Origin: Bordetella parapertussis
GTDB lineage: Bacteria; Pseudomonadota; Gammaproteobacteria; Burkholderiales; Burkholderiaceae_B
Direction: 5' to 3'
Assembly: GCA_945903445.1 (NCBI GenBank)
Contig: CAMDNZ010000009.1
Span: 1 to 64,000 of the forward strand
Length of the DNA stretch: 64,000 nt
A program made the position numbers and the translations under genes. The notes below the pieces were generated by a model. The model was not told where the DNA came from and made no database searches. It was given only the letters and a program-made list of their open reading frames with translations. Shown in pieces: positions 43,152-52,551 of this stretch; the stretch's first letter is position 1, and every line of letters begins with the position of its first letter.

Positions 43152-44354
43152 ATGTCCTCCTCTGTATCTTCCGGCGTTTCATCGCCCGGTCGCGCCCGTC
43201 TGCTGTCCATCGATGCCCTGCGCGGCTGGGTCATTGTCGTCATGTTGCTCGACCATGTTCGAGAGACCGTCTTTCTGCATCATCAAGTGTCAGACCCGAT
43301 GTCGGTGTCCGATACCGATCCCGCACTGTTCTTCTCCCGGCTGCTCGCGCACCTGTGCGCGCCGGTATTTGTCTTTCTAACGGGCCTGTCGGCCTGGCTG
43401 TACAGCCAGAAAGCCATGAATCAGCCTGGTGCGATGACCTATACAGGTACGGCCAGCGCAGCCGGTTTCCTGTTCAAGCGCGGCTTGTTTCTGGTGGTCC
43501 TGGAGGTGCTGGTCATCAACTTCGCCTGGACGTTGCAATTCCCGCCATCGGTGGTGTATTTGCAGGTTATCTGGGCGATCGGCCTGAGCATGATGGCCTT
43601 GTCGGCGCTGATCTGGCTGCCGCGTGGCGTGCTGGCTGCGCTGGGCCTGGCATTGGTGGCAGGTCACAACCTGCTCGATGCCGTGCATTTCGAGCCCGGT
43701 CATGCCTTGCATGTGGTGTGGGCCATCTTGCACGACCGTGGCTGGATCGACGTGACCGAAGGCATGCGCTTGCGCACGTCGTATCCCGTGCTGCCGTGGA
43801 TCGGCGTGATCGCGCTGGGCTACGCTGCAGGCCCGTGGTTTTCGTCGGCGGTTCCTGCTGCGCAGCGCCGGGGACGACTGTGGATCATCGGTATCGGCGC
43901 GCTCATGTCGTTTGTCGTGCTGCGCGTCATCAACGGCTACGGTCAGTCCCAAAAATGGGACACCGACGCCCAAGGCTTACAAGCACTGATGAGCTTCGTG
44001 AATATCACCAAGTATCCGCCGTCGCTATTGTTCCTGTTGCTCACGCTAGGTATTGGCCTGATTTTGCTTGCCCTGTTCGAAGCGCGTCAGAACGACCGCT
44101 GGATCAAGGCGCTGTGCGCGTTCGGTGCGGCCCCCATGTTCTTCTACATCTTTCACCTGTACATGCTTAAAGCGATCTACGAACTGTGCGTCGCATTCTG
44201 GGGCCTGAATCACGGCAAGTTCTTCGGCGTGGAGACCATCGGCCAAGTCTGGCTGATCACTATCGTCATGGCGGTAGCGCTGTATTGGCCGGTACGCTGG
44301 TTCGGCGCGCTGAAGGCCAGCCGCCGCGACATCGCATGGCTGAAGTACCTGTAA
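43152..44354 (+). CDS. DUF1624/heparan-acetyltransferase-like membrane protein
   Basis: 400 residues with about ten transmembrane helices. It starts R-L-L-S-I-D-A-L-R-G-W-V-I-V-V-M-L-L-D-H-V-R-E, the signature of the HGSNAT/acyltransferase_3-like group in which the D-H near the first helix is important for acyl transfer. It probably modifies a cell-surface or periplasmic sugar using acyl-CoA. The ATG at 43152 precedes this motif by about 15 residues. The porin gene starts 8 bp downstream. Substrate unknown. Confidence 0.82.
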   Translation: MSSSVSSGVSSPGRARLLSIDALRGWVIVVMLLDHVRETVFLHHQVSDPMSVSDTDPALFFSRLLAHLCAPVFVFLTGLSAWLYSQKAMNQPGAMTYTGTASAAGFLFKRGLFLVVLEVLVINFAWTLQFPPSVVYLQVIWAIGLSMMALSALIWLPRGVLAALGLALVAGHNLLDAVHFEPGHALHVVWAILHDRGWIDVTEGMRLRTSYPVLPWIGVIALGYAAGPWFSSAVPAAQRRGRLWIIGIGALMSFVVLRVINGYGQSQKWDTDAQGLQALMSFVNITKYPPSLLFLLLTLGIGLILLALFEARQNDRWIKALCAFGAAPMFFYIFHLYMLKAIYELCVAFWGLNHGKFFGVETIGQVWLITIVMAVALYWPVRWFGALKASRRDIAWLKYL

Positions 44355-44362
44355 GCGCCACG

Positions 44363-45457
44363 ATGACACGTACCGCTCGAATGCTGGCGATCGCCGGCCT
44401 GTTCCTCCCCTTGTCTTCGATCGCTCAAACCGACAGCAGCGCCATTCTGTATGGGGTGGTCGATCTGAGCATCGGTGGCATCTCGCGCCAGGACGAAGGC
44501 ACCTCCTTGCGCATGCAATCCGGCGTTCAGTCGGGGGCGCGCTGGGGGTTGCGCGGAAGCGAAACGCTGGGCAATGGATTGCGTGCCAACTACGTGTTGG
44601 AAAGCGGTTTCCTGGCCAACGAGGGCCGCTCGGCACAAGGCGGCCGTTTATTTGGACGCGCCGCCTGGGCAGGCTTGTCAGGACCGATGGGCGAACTGCG
44701 TTTGGGGCGACAGACCTCGGTCTCATCCACCACGCTAGCCGATTACGACGCGTTCCTGGCGTCCTACATGATCGCCGGCGCACAAACCACCTTGCTGCCG
44801 TTCAATGCCAACCGGGCCGACAACACCATCGCCTATTGGACCCCATCGGCGGCAGGCTGGCGTGCCGGGATGGACTACAGCACCGGCTACGACAGCCAAG
44901 GCTTTGGTACCTCGTCGTCCAGCAAACTGATGAGCGCGGCCATCGTCTACACGCAAACCCGATACAGCCTGACCGCCACCTACGAAAAAGCCAAATGGGG
45001 CCATGGCAGCAGTCAACGACAAGCCATGATGGCCAACGGGGGCTATGCCGCAGCCTACGCCTATGCCCTGGCCGGTAAATGGATGGGCGATTCGGTCACC
45101 TTGTACGCCGCATGGTCGCTGATGCGCAACGGTTCGACCATCCCGGCGGTGCCCTCGCCGGGTCAACTCGTCAATTTCGCCGGCAGTAGCGTTCAGGCGG
45201 CCATGGTGGGCGCCGCCTGGCGCGTAGGCGGTGCAAGTACCTTACTGGCGTCGTTTCAGACCAGCCGACCCAACGACTCGGGCGAACTCGGCAAACGGAG
45301 CGCCACGGGGCATCAGAACGTGTACTCGGCAGGCTACACCTATGACCTGTCCAAGCGCACCAATTTCTATGCGATCTATGGCTATATGGACCGCGCCTGG
45401 AATACGCCCAACTGGCACGAGTCGCAATATGCGCTAGGCATACGTCATCGGTTTTAG
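44363..45457 (+). CDS. Gram-negative outer-membrane porin (betaproteobacterial OmpC type)
   Basis: 364 residues with a Sec signal (M-T-R-T-A-R-M-L-A-I-A-G-L-F-L, cleavage after S-I-A near residue 21). The mature start S-S-A-I-L-Y-G-V-V-D-L-S, G-L-R-G-S-E-T-L-G-N-G and L-R-L-G-R-Q are classical for beta-barrel porins of Bordetella/Burkholderia. It ends in the C-terminal Phe needed for BAM recognition. It is somewhat short for a trimeric porin (usually 370-390). It probably forms a trimeric diffusion channel. Confidence 0.92.
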   Translation: MTRTARMLAIAGLFLPLSSIAQTDSSAILYGVVDLSIGGISRQDEGTSLRMQSGVQSGARWGLRGSETLGNGLRANYVLESGFLANEGRSAQGGRLFGRAAWAGLSGPMGELRLGRQTSVSSTTLADYDAFLASYMIAGAQTTLLPFNANRADNTIAYWTPSAAGWRAGMDYSTGYDSQGFGTSSSSKLMSAAIVYTQTRYSLTATYEKAKWGHGSSQRQAMMANGGYAAAYAYALAGKWMGDSVTLYAAWSLMRNGSTIPAVPSPGQLVNFAGSSVQAAMVGAAWRVGGASTLLASFQTSRPNDSGELGKRSATGHQNVYSAGYTYDLSKRTNFYAIYGYMDRAWNTPNWHESQYALGIRHRF

Positions 45458-45542
45458 GATCAAGCAGTCTCGACACCATTGGTCTCGATGGCGAATCCGT
45501 TCGCAGCGGCTATGGCTACCGCGAACGCCGACAGAGGTACGT

Positions 45543-46709
45543 TCAAGGCAGTTGAATACGCGCCACCGAATCTTCGGCCAGGCCGTCCTGGCTGGTGTCG
45601 GCTTTCACCGTCACGAACAGCACGTTGCGTGCTTCATCGAAGGCGATGCTTTGCGGGAAGGGCGGCAGATTCACCGAGTGCAGCAAGGCATAAGTTTCGC
45701 TATCGAACACCGATACCTGAGCACCGGCACGGCTGGTCACGTACAAGCGCTTGCGCTGCTCGTCGAGACGGAGCGCAAGCGGACCGTCGGAGACTGGAAC
45801 GCTCTTGATCTCTTCGCCCGTGTTGGCGTTCAGGACCAGGATGCGATTGCCCGGATGACGCGACTTAAAGCCCTCGATCGATTTGGCTTGATAGTCGGTA
45901 ATCATCTTCAAGCCCTGATCGGTGATGAACAGGCGTTGAGTCGTCGAGTCGTACGCGATGTTCATCGGTTGATCCGACTGGGTCTGAAAACGTTGCGTCA
46001 CCACCTGAGTCTTGGTGTCGACCACGACGACCTCGCCCAGCAAGTTCGACGTGAACACACGGCCGCCCTCGGCATCCAGCACCAAACCCGGTGCCTTGGC
46101 GTTACCCAGGCCGGGGATGGTCTTGATGACCCGGTTGCGGCGGGTATCCACCACGAACAACACGCTGCCCTGCTCCGAGTGACCCGTCACATACAAACGA
46201 TTATTGGCCGAGTCGACCACCAGTTCGCGCAGGTCATGGGTATAAGCAGGGCGGCCGTTGGCGCTCTTTTTCTTACCCATCAATTGGATGGTTCGCACCA
46301 CACGATTGTGTTGGGTGTCGACCACCGTTACCGACAAATCCACCGTATTGCCCACATACAGGCGGTTCTTGGCATCGTCCAACGCGACGCCGAAGGCTTG
46401 GCGACGCAGCGGTATCTCTTTCTCGACTTCCAGCGTCTGCGGGTTCAAACGAGCCACCATGGGCTTGCCCGGCACCTTGCTGAATCCACCCGAGACCGCC
46501 ACGAACACGGCATCTTGTTTGGCGCTGTAAGCCAGCTCGTAAATGCCCTTGGCAATGTCCTTGCGCTCTGCCGGCAGAATGGACTGGGCGGTGGTGCTGA
46601 CTTCTGCTGCCTGATCGGTGCCGCGAGAACCTGCCGCGCAGCCGCCCAGCACCAATGCCGTCATGACGGCGGCCAGCAAACGTGCTGGGGTGAACCTGTC
46701 CAAACTCAT
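45543..46709 (-). CDS. yncE: YncE-type periplasmic beta-propeller lipoprotein
   Basis: 388 residues. A lipobox (L-V-L-G-G-C, Cys24) predicts a lipoprotein; E. coli YncE is instead a soluble Sec-dependent periplasmic protein. The rest is a seven-blade YVTN-type propeller with repeated units such as N-R-L-Y-V-G-N, R-L-Y-V-T-G and K-R-L-Y-V-T-S. The start at 46709 has GGGAG 8 nt upstream and is preferred over the ATG 11 codons earlier. A Fur-like inverted repeat lies 57-73 bp upstream, in line with the iron regulation known for E. coli YncE. It may bind DNA or metal complexes; the role is unsettled. Confidence 0.88.
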   Translation of the reverse strand: MSLDRFTPARLLAAVMTALVLGGCAAGSRGTDQAAEVSTTAQSILPAERKDIAKGIYELAYSAKQDAVFVAVSGGFSKVPGKPMVARLNPQTLEVEKEIPLRRQAFGVALDDAKNRLYVGNTVDLSVTVVDTQHNRVVRTIQLMGKKKSANGRPAYTHDLRELVVDSANNRLYVTGHSEQGSVLFVVDTRRNRVIKTIPGLGNAKAPGLVLDAEGGRVFTSNLLGEVVVVDTKTQVVTQRFQTQSDQPMNIAYDSTTQRLFITDQGLKMITDYQAKSIEGFKSRHPGNRILVLNANTGEEIKSVPVSDGPLALRLDEQRKRLYVTSRAGAQVSVFDSETYALLHSVNLPPFPQSIAFDEARNVLFVTVKADTSQDGLAEDSVARIQLP

Positions 46710-46765
46710 ATCGCTGACTCCCAAAAAACCGTCTGTAACCAACTCGGTAGCGGGACAGATTATTA

Positions 46766-46782
46766 CAAATGGGTCTCATTTG
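46766..46782. promoter_or_regulatory. Fur-like box upstream of yncE
   Basis: CAAATG-GGTCT-CATTTG is a perfect 6-5-6 inverted repeat. Its core AAATGGGTCTCATTT matches the common Fur form AAATGAGAATCATTT at 11 of 15 positions. It is located 57-73 bp before the yncE ATG, where a repressor would block transcription. Confidence 0.55.
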
Positions 46783-46957
46783 AACAAGCGATAAGGCCAT
46801 CCGGAAGCCGGAATCGCTCCTCCGCGTCCCGCCTCGACAGCAATCAATGGACTTTCATCGGGGCTTAATGTTGGCTGTCATTCATGTTTCGGCGAGTCCG
46901 ACTGCACGACAAAAGCATCGGACTCATACGCCGGTAGCGGCACGTCAAAAGAGGACT

Positions 46958-48094
46958 ATGTTCACTGAATTTTCTATCGGGCGACTGCGGCTTCCCAACC
47001 GAATTGTCATGGCACCCATGACGCGCCTCCGAGTAGGCACAGGCAACACCCCAACGGCGTTGAACACCTTGTATTACGCCCAGCGCGCGTCCTGCGGCCT
47101 CATCATCAGCGAAGCCATCGCCATTTCACCGCAAGCGCGCGGCTACCTCGGCACGCCCGGGCTGTACTCGCCGGAGCAGTTGCTCGGTTGGACTCACGTC
47201 GTCGATGCCGTGCATCGGGCGGGAGGACGGATTGTCGCCCAGCTCTCGCATGTGGGACGCGTCTCGCACACCTCGGTACTGCCTATGGGGTGTGCGCCGG
47301 TGTCGGCCACGGCTAAGCATGTCGAAACGCTAGAAACCTTCGCCATCACCGTTGGCGGCAAGCCCGGCAGGGTTGTCGTCAGCCCGCCACGCGCCCTGTC
47401 GGCCGCCGATATTGCCGAAGTGGTCGCGCAGTTCGCTCGAGCGGCGTCACTCGCACGTCAAGCCGGGTTCGATGGCGTCGAGATTCTGGCCGGCAATGGC
47501 TACCTGATCGAAGAGTTCTTGAACGCCGCCAACAATACGCGAGACGATCGCTATGGCGGACACTCTGCAGAAAACCGCTGCCAAATTCTGCTAGATATTT
47601 TGGAAGCCGTCGCTGCCGAACTCAATGATGAATGTCCCATCCTGGTGCGCCTGTCGCCCTATGGCTTTTTCAATTGCATGCCAGCTGACCCGGATGTCGA
47701 GGCGACCTATCTCCATCTGGCCAACCGACTACGCGAACTCGGTATTGCCTGCGTGCATTTGAATAACGAGCGAGCACCGATCGGCTATTTGAACAACACT
47801 GCCAACGCACTCGCGCAGGCATCGCTACAACGATTGATCCCGCCTGCGTTCATCACTCGATTCAAAGCGCGCTTCGACGGACCGATGATGCTGTGCGGCG
47901 CACTCGATGGCGATTCAGCAAGACAACTTTTGCGCAAGAAGGAGATCGATTTGGTGGCGTTCGGCCTGCCATTCGTCGCCAACCCCGACCTGCCCGAACG
48001 GCTAAGAAATCACTGGCCACTCGCAGAGCCAGACACTACAACGCTTTATACGGGCGAAGAGCAAGGCTACGTCGATTACCCCCCCTATCGTTGA
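46958..48094 (+). CDS. Old Yellow Enzyme-family NADH:flavin oxidoreductase, atypical active site
   Basis: 378-residue FMN TIM barrel. L-P-N-R-I-V-M-A-P-M-T-R at the start, H-V-G-R-V-S-H in the FMN site, R-L-S-P-Y-G and the C-terminal V-A-F-G-L-P-F-V-A-N-P-D-L-P-E-R are family hallmarks. The usual substrate-binding motif H-x-x-(N/H)-G-Y reads L-A-G-N-G-Y here, so the conserved His (His191 in yeast OYE1) is Leu while Asn and Tyr remain. Y-G-G-H-S-A-E-N-R has one residue more than the usual Y-G-G-S-x-E-N-R. The ATG at 46958 has AAAAGAGGA upstream. It may act on different substrates from classic ene-reductases. Confidence 0.88.
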   Translation: MFTEFSIGRLRLPNRIVMAPMTRLRVGTGNTPTALNTLYYAQRASCGLIISEAIAISPQARGYLGTPGLYSPEQLLGWTHVVDAVHRAGGRIVAQLSHVGRVSHTSVLPMGCAPVSATAKHVETLETFAITVGGKPGRVVVSPPRALSAADIAEVVAQFARAASLARQAGFDGVEILAGNGYLIEEFLNAANNTRDDRYGGHSAENRCQILLDILEAVAAELNDECPILVRLSPYGFFNCMPADPDVEATYLHLANRLRELGIACVHLNNERAPIGYLNNTANALAQASLQRLIPPAFITRFKARFDGPMMLCGALDGDSARQLLRKKEIDLVAFGLPFVANPDLPERLRNHWPLAEPDTTTLYTGEEQGYVDYPPYR

Positions 48095-48203
48095 TTAACT
48101 CCCTTCTTAAACAACAGACTCTCCTCGATGGTCTTACTCGACGCGCTTCGATCTAGCGACGATACGATCGAAAGCGAAACGCACAGGTCGAAGGGTTTTT
48201 TTA

Positions 48204-49466
48204 TTACTCGACGATGGTCCGGGCCTCCTTTTGTGGTCTCGATTGCACTATCTCATCTGCTTCGAGCTTTGGCCAAAGACGTACGGCAGCCGTCACGGCC
48301 GAGATGGCTATTCCCGCCAACACGAATGACGCGACAGGCATACCAGCTAAAGACCCTATCAAACCAGCCAGTGGGTAGGTAATGAGCCAACAACTATGGG
48401 ACAAGGCAAAATGCGCCGCGAAGATTGCTGGACGATCCTCGGGATGAACAGAGCGTCGCAATAGTCTGCCTGAAGGCGTCTGAGCCAGCGAATACCCAAC
48501 ACCCAGCCAAAACCAGACGGATAAGAGCATCCCATATCCACTCAACAGTCCGCCAGCCACCAGCCCTAACACCAGCATCAATGCACCGGCCAGCATGGCG
48601 TCACGGTCCGCCACCCTATTCAGGAGTTTAGGCAACAGTAAGGCCGCGATCATCGAACCGCCACCGAACGCCCCAAGGCCCAATGCCGTTGCACGTTGAT
48701 CCAGGCCAAACGACGATTGCACCCAAACCACGGTGTTGACAATGACCATCGAGCCAGCCGCGGCAATTGCCATATTCAAGGCAAGCAATCCGCGTAACCG
48801 AGGGGTAGCGAGATATATGCGGATGCCCCGAGTAGTGCGCTCGTAGATGCCGAAATTCTCGGAGGGTATGGCAACAGGTAAGACGACGGACATGACGAGC
48901 GCAGCGGAGGCCAGAAGGCCGACAGCCGTGCCTGCGAAGAGGCCGTGAAAGCCAATGACGGTCAACAGCGATGCTGCCAGCACAGGACTGGCCAGGCTTT
49001 CCAGGTCGTAAGCTAATCGAGACAGTGACAAGGCCTGCGTGTAGTCTTTCTCGTCGGACAGTACGTCTGGAATTGTTGCCTGGAAAATAGGCGTGAATGC
49101 CGCAGAAGCGGACTGCAAGGCGAATATCAGCACGTAGACCTGCCAAACCTCGGTAACGAATGGCAGCGAAGCGGCGAGAAGCGCCCGAATCACATCCAAG
49201 CAAACCAGTATGGTCCGTCGCGGCACACGATGGACCAATGCGGTCGCAATGGGCGCTACGCAAACGTAGGCAAGCATTTTGATCGCCAAGGCCGTTCCAA
49301 GCACAGTTCCCGCGTTGACGCCTGCTAGGTCATATGCGAGAAGGCCCAGTGCAACGGTCGCCAAGCCTGTCCCGACCAGCGCCACCAACTGCGCAAGAAA
49401 AAGATGCCGATATGTGCGATTGCGTAAGACATAGAGCACGACGCCCCCCTGCCGTTCTCCCGTCAC
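48204..49466 (-). CDS. MFS efflux transporter, NreB-like, paired with a CsoR-type regulator
   Basis: 420-residue, 12-helix MFS protein. H-R-V-P-R-R-T-I-L-V in the loop 2-3 region is a variant motif A. The start is GTG at 49466, overlapping the regulator's TGA (GTGA), so translation is coupled. The pairing of a DUF156 metal sensor with an MFS pump is that of nreA-nreB nickel resistance, but this protein lacks the His-rich tail of NreB. Metal (Ni, Co or Cu) export is therefore inferred from context. It faces the OYE gene convergently. Confidence 0.85.
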   Translation of the reverse strand: MTGERQGGVVLYVLRNRTYRHLFLAQLVALVGTGLATVALGLLAYDLAGVNAGTVLGTALAIKMLAYVCVAPIATALVHRVPRRTILVCLDVIRALLAASLPFVTEVWQVYVLIFALQSASAAFTPIFQATIPDVLSDEKDYTQALSLSRLAYDLESLASPVLAASLLTVIGFHGLFAGTAVGLLASAALVMSVVLPVAIPSENFGIYERTTRGIRIYLATPRLRGLLALNMAIAAAGSMVIVNTVVWVQSSFGLDQRATALGLGAFGGGSMIAALLLPKLLNRVADRDAMLAGALMLVLGLVAGGLLSGYGMLLSVWFWLGVGYSLAQTPSGRLLRRSVHPEDRPAIFAAHFALSHSCWLITYPLAGLIGSLAGMPVASFVLAGIAISAVTAAVRLWPKLEADEIVQSRPQKEARTIVE

Positions 49467-49741
49467 AGATACTTGGCAATCTCTTTGAATGTGTCGATGG
49501 AACTTCTATCGACGGTCGACAACTCGTCCAGTAATGTGTCCAGGCAGTGATTTAAGTGATCTTGAATGAGCGTTTTCTTCGCTTGCTGTATTGCTTTTTC
49601 AACGGCATGCAACTGCTGGGCGACATCCAGGCATGAACGACCGGACTCGATCATCTCGACGATGCTCAGTAAGTGCCCATTGGCGCGCTTCAGCCGTTTG
49701 ATGACGGCGGGGTGTGTGCTGTGCATATGAATGTTGTCCAT
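49463..49741 (-). CDS. CsoR/RcnR-family metal-sensing repressor
   Basis: 92-residue four-helix DUF156 repressor. R-L-K-R-A-N-G-H-L is the DNA-binding first helix. Candidate metal ligands are Cys37 (R-S-C-L), His62 and Cys66 (D-H-L-N-H-C), the Cys-His-Cys pattern of Cu(I)-sensing CsoR. The extra N-terminal His (H5, H7, H10) recalls Ni/Co-sensing RcnR. The start may be 49741 or the ATG five codons later (49726), which gives the commoner M-H-S-T-H-P start. It sits directly behind a perfect operator palindrome and is coupled to the MFS gene. Confidence 0.9.
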   Translation of the reverse strand: MDNIHMHSTHPAVIKRLKRANGHLLSIVEMIESGRSCLDVAQQLHAVEKAIQQAKKTLIQDHLNHCLDTLLDELSTVDRSSIDTFKEIAKYL

Positions 49742-49746
49742 ACCCG

Positions 49747-49765
49747 TATCCCCCCAGGGGGGATA
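49747..49765. promoter_or_regulatory. CsoR/RcnR-type operator
   Basis: TATCCCCCC-A-GGGGGGATA is a perfect 9-1-9 palindrome 6 bp before the regulator's ATG. A G/C-tract flanked by A/T is the classical operator form of DUF156 repressors. Here it also covers the position of the Shine-Dalgarno for the first ATG. Confidence 0.85.
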
Positions 49766-50097
49766 TTACAGGCAAAAGCTCGGTTTTGGAAGTCGTTACC
49801 AGCCCATAACGCGTCGGCCTAGCTTCGCAGTCGACAACTCGAATTGCGTGCGTTCCCTACTCGCCAAGCGCAAGACGATCATTTACGAAGACAGTCGGAG
49901 GCGTCGACGCCGATACGAGCATCCTGGAGGCCGCATTCAACGGTACCCATGGGTGGTGACGACGCAACCGAAACAAAGAGGCGGTCACCCTCAGATTGCG
50001 TATACATGGCGATAACACCGACATTGGACAATGAACTAAACCGTTCTCGATCGACCAACATCTCACCGCTGCCTGACGGCTGGACCGCTTATCTACA
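49766..50097. other. gene-free region between the metal-efflux pair and gyrB
   Basis: 332 bp with only frames that look non-coding. A small palindrome ACCCATGGGT occurs near 49947. No terminator after gyrB was recognised. Confidence 0.4.
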
Positions 50098-52551
50098 CTA
50101 AATATCCAGATTCCCCGCCTGCAAGGCGTGCGTCTCGATAAATGCGCGGCGCGGTTCGACGTCGTCGCCCATCAGGGTCGTGAACATCAAATCGGCGGCC
50201 AGCGCGTCTTCGATCTGCACGCGTAGCAGACGGCGCACCGTCGGATCCATCGTGGTTTCCCACAGCTGCGACGGATTCATCTCACCCAGACCCTTGTAGC
50301 GCTGCTTGGTCAGCCCACGCTCGGCTTCCTTGCGCAACCAGTCCACGACATCCTGCACCGTCTTCACGGGCATTTCACGGCGCTTCTCGCCTTCGCCTCG
50401 GGACACCACACCACCCGGGCCGATCAGCTGCAAGAACGTGCGCGCCGCATCCGTCAGCACGGCGTAGTCCGACCCTTCCAGGAAATGCGTATCGATGGCG
50501 CTCACGCGCACGTTACCGTGCACCATGCGGCTGATGGTCAGACGATACTTCTCGGTGGATTCGTCGAACTCCGACTCCACTTCGATGCCTGCCGGCAGCA
50601 AGGGATCGACCATCGCCCCACGCAGACGGTCGGCCGATGCATTGGCCCGCGCCTCGTCGGCCAGCTCGACGGTCACGCCATCCAAAATCGCACGCAAGGC
50701 CGACTGATCGACTAGGCGCGACGCGCGCGCCATGACCGCTTCGGCCAGAATTAATTTGTTGGCGATCGCCCCCAGGGCATCGCCGCTGATCGGTGCAGCA
50801 CCTTCGCTGGGCACCAACTCGGCGTCCTTCAAGGCCAGTTGCAGCATGAACTGCGCTTCTTCCTGGGCGTCCTTCAGATAACGCTCTTCGCGGCCAACCT
50901 TGACCTTGTACAGCGGCGGCTGCGCGATATACACATAGCCGCCCTCGACCAACTGCGGCATTTGGCGATACAACAACGTCAACAACAGCGTACGAATGTG
51001 AGCGCCATCGACGTCCGCGTCGGTCATGATGATGATGCGGTGGTAACGCAGCTTCTCGACATTGAAGTCCGGGCCGATGCTCGTACCCAGCGCGGTGATC
51101 AAGGTGGCGATCTGCTCGCTGGCGATCAAACGATCGAATCGTGCTTTCTCGACGTTCAGCACCTTGCCGCGCAAAGGCAGCACGGCCTGGAACTTACGAT
51201 CGCGCCCCTGCTTGGCCGAACCGCCTGCCGAGTCGCCCTCGACGATGTACAGCTCGCACAACGCAGGATCTTTCTCCTGACAGTCGGCCAGCTTACCGGG
51301 CAGGCCCGCACCTTCCAGCACGCTCTTGCGACGCGTCATTTCGCGCGCACGGCGAGCCGCCTCGCGCGCACGGGCAGCATCCACCACCTTGCCGCACAAG
51401 GCCTTGGCATCGTTCGGGTGTTCGAGCAACCAGGTTTCCAGCGTACGACCCACGGCTTCTTCGACCGCCGGACGCACTTCGCTGGACACCAGCTTGTCTT
51501 TGGTCTGGCTGCTGAACTTCGGCTCGGGCACTTTCACCGACAGCACGCAGGCCAAGCCTTCGCGCATGTCGTCGCCCGTGGTCTCGACCTTGGCTTTCTT
51601 GGCGATTTCGTTGTCGGCGATGTACTTGTTCAGTACACGCGTCACCGCTGCGCGAAAGCCCGTCATGTGGCTGCCGCCATCGCGCTGCGGAATGTTGTTG
51701 GTGAAGCACAGCACGTTCTCGCCGTAGCTGTCGTTCCATTGCATGGCCACTTCCACGCCCACGCTCACGCCACCGGCGCTGGACTCAGCCTCGACCGCGA
51801 ACACGTTGGGATGCAGGACGGTCTTGCTGCGATTGATGTATTCGACAAAGCCTTTGACGCCGCCCGAGAACGCGAAGTTCTCTTCTTTGCCCTGACGTTC
51901 GTCGATCAGGCGGATCTTCACGCCATTGTTCAAGAACGACAGTTCGCGCAGACGCTTGGACAGAATCTCGTAGTGATACTCGATGTTGTTGAAGATGGTG
52001 GCATCGGCCAAGTAGCGCACCTCGGTACCACGCTTTTCGGTAGTGCCGGTAACAGCCAAAGGCTCGACTCGCGCCCCCTGACGGAACTCCATTTGATGCA
52101 CTTGGCCATTACGGCGAATGGTCAGACGCAACCATTCCGACAACGCGTTCACGCAAGACACACCCACGCCATGCAGACCGCCCGATACCTTGTAGGAATT
52201 CTGGTCGAACTTACCGCCGGCGTGCAGCTCGGTCATGACGATTTCCGCGGCGCTGCGCTTGAATTCGTCGTCTTTGTGGATGTCGGTCGGAATACCGCGA
52301 CCGTTATCGGTCACCGAGATCGAGTTGTCGGTATGGATGGTTACGACGATGTCGTCGCAATGACCGGCCAGGGCTTCATCGATCGCGTTGTCCACCACCT
52401 CGAAGACCATGTGGTGCAGGCCCGTACCGTCGGACGTATCGCCGATGTACATGCCTGGGCGCTTACGCACGGCCTCCAGGCCTTTCAACATCTTGATCGA
52501 GTCGGAACCGTACTCGGACGGTTGGGGAGTCACATTGGTTTCGTCGGACAT
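50098..52551 (-). CDS. gyrB: DNA gyrase subunit B
   Basis: 817-residue type IIA topoisomerase subunit: GHKL ATPase about 1-230 (D-N-A-I-D-E-A, D-N-G-R-G-I-P, G-L-H-G-V-G), transducer, then TOPRIM (E-G-D-S-A-G-G-S-A-K-Q-G-R-D and D-A-D-V-D-G-A-H-I) and the inserted C-terminal DNA-binding region typical of proteobacterial GyrB (about 800 residues). It supplies negative supercoils near the origin. The start is 93 bp after dnaN. Confidence 0.97.
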   Translation of the reverse strand: MSDETNVTPQPSEYGSDSIKMLKGLEAVRKRPGMYIGDTSDGTGLHHMVFEVVDNAIDEALAGHCDDIVVTIHTDNSISVTDNGRGIPTDIHKDDEFKRSAAEIVMTELHAGGKFDQNSYKVSGGLHGVGVSCVNALSEWLRLTIRRNGQVHQMEFRQGARVEPLAVTGTTEKRGTEVRYLADATIFNNIEYHYEILSKRLRELSFLNNGVKIRLIDERQGKEENFAFSGGVKGFVEYINRSKTVLHPNVFAVEAESSAGGVSVGVEVAMQWNDSYGENVLCFTNNIPQRDGGSHMTGFRAAVTRVLNKYIADNEIAKKAKVETTGDDMREGLACVLSVKVPEPKFSSQTKDKLVSSEVRPAVEEAVGRTLETWLLEHPNDAKALCGKVVDAARAREAARRAREMTRRKSVLEGAGLPGKLADCQEKDPALCELYIVEGDSAGGSAKQGRDRKFQAVLPLRGKVLNVEKARFDRLIASEQIATLITALGTSIGPDFNVEKLRYHRIIIMTDADVDGAHIRTLLLTLLYRQMPQLVEGGYVYIAQPPLYKVKVGREERYLKDAQEEAQFMLQLALKDAELVPSEGAAPISGDALGAIANKLILAEAVMARASRLVDQSALRAILDGVTVELADEARANASADRLRGAMVDPLLPAGIEVESEFDESTEKYRLTISRMVHGNVRVSAIDTHFLEGSDYAVLTDAARTFLQLIGPGGVVSRGEGEKRREMPVKTVQDVVDWLRKEAERGLTKQRYKGLGEMNPSQLWETTMDPTVRRLLRVQIEDALAADLMFTTLMGDDVEPRRAFIETHALQAGNLDI

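Noticed and set aside
41561..44170. 869-codon plus-strand frame across argG and the DUF1624 gene
   Set aside because: It covers two real genes in other frames; argG and the membrane protein are both unmistakable and the product of the long frame is not protein-like.
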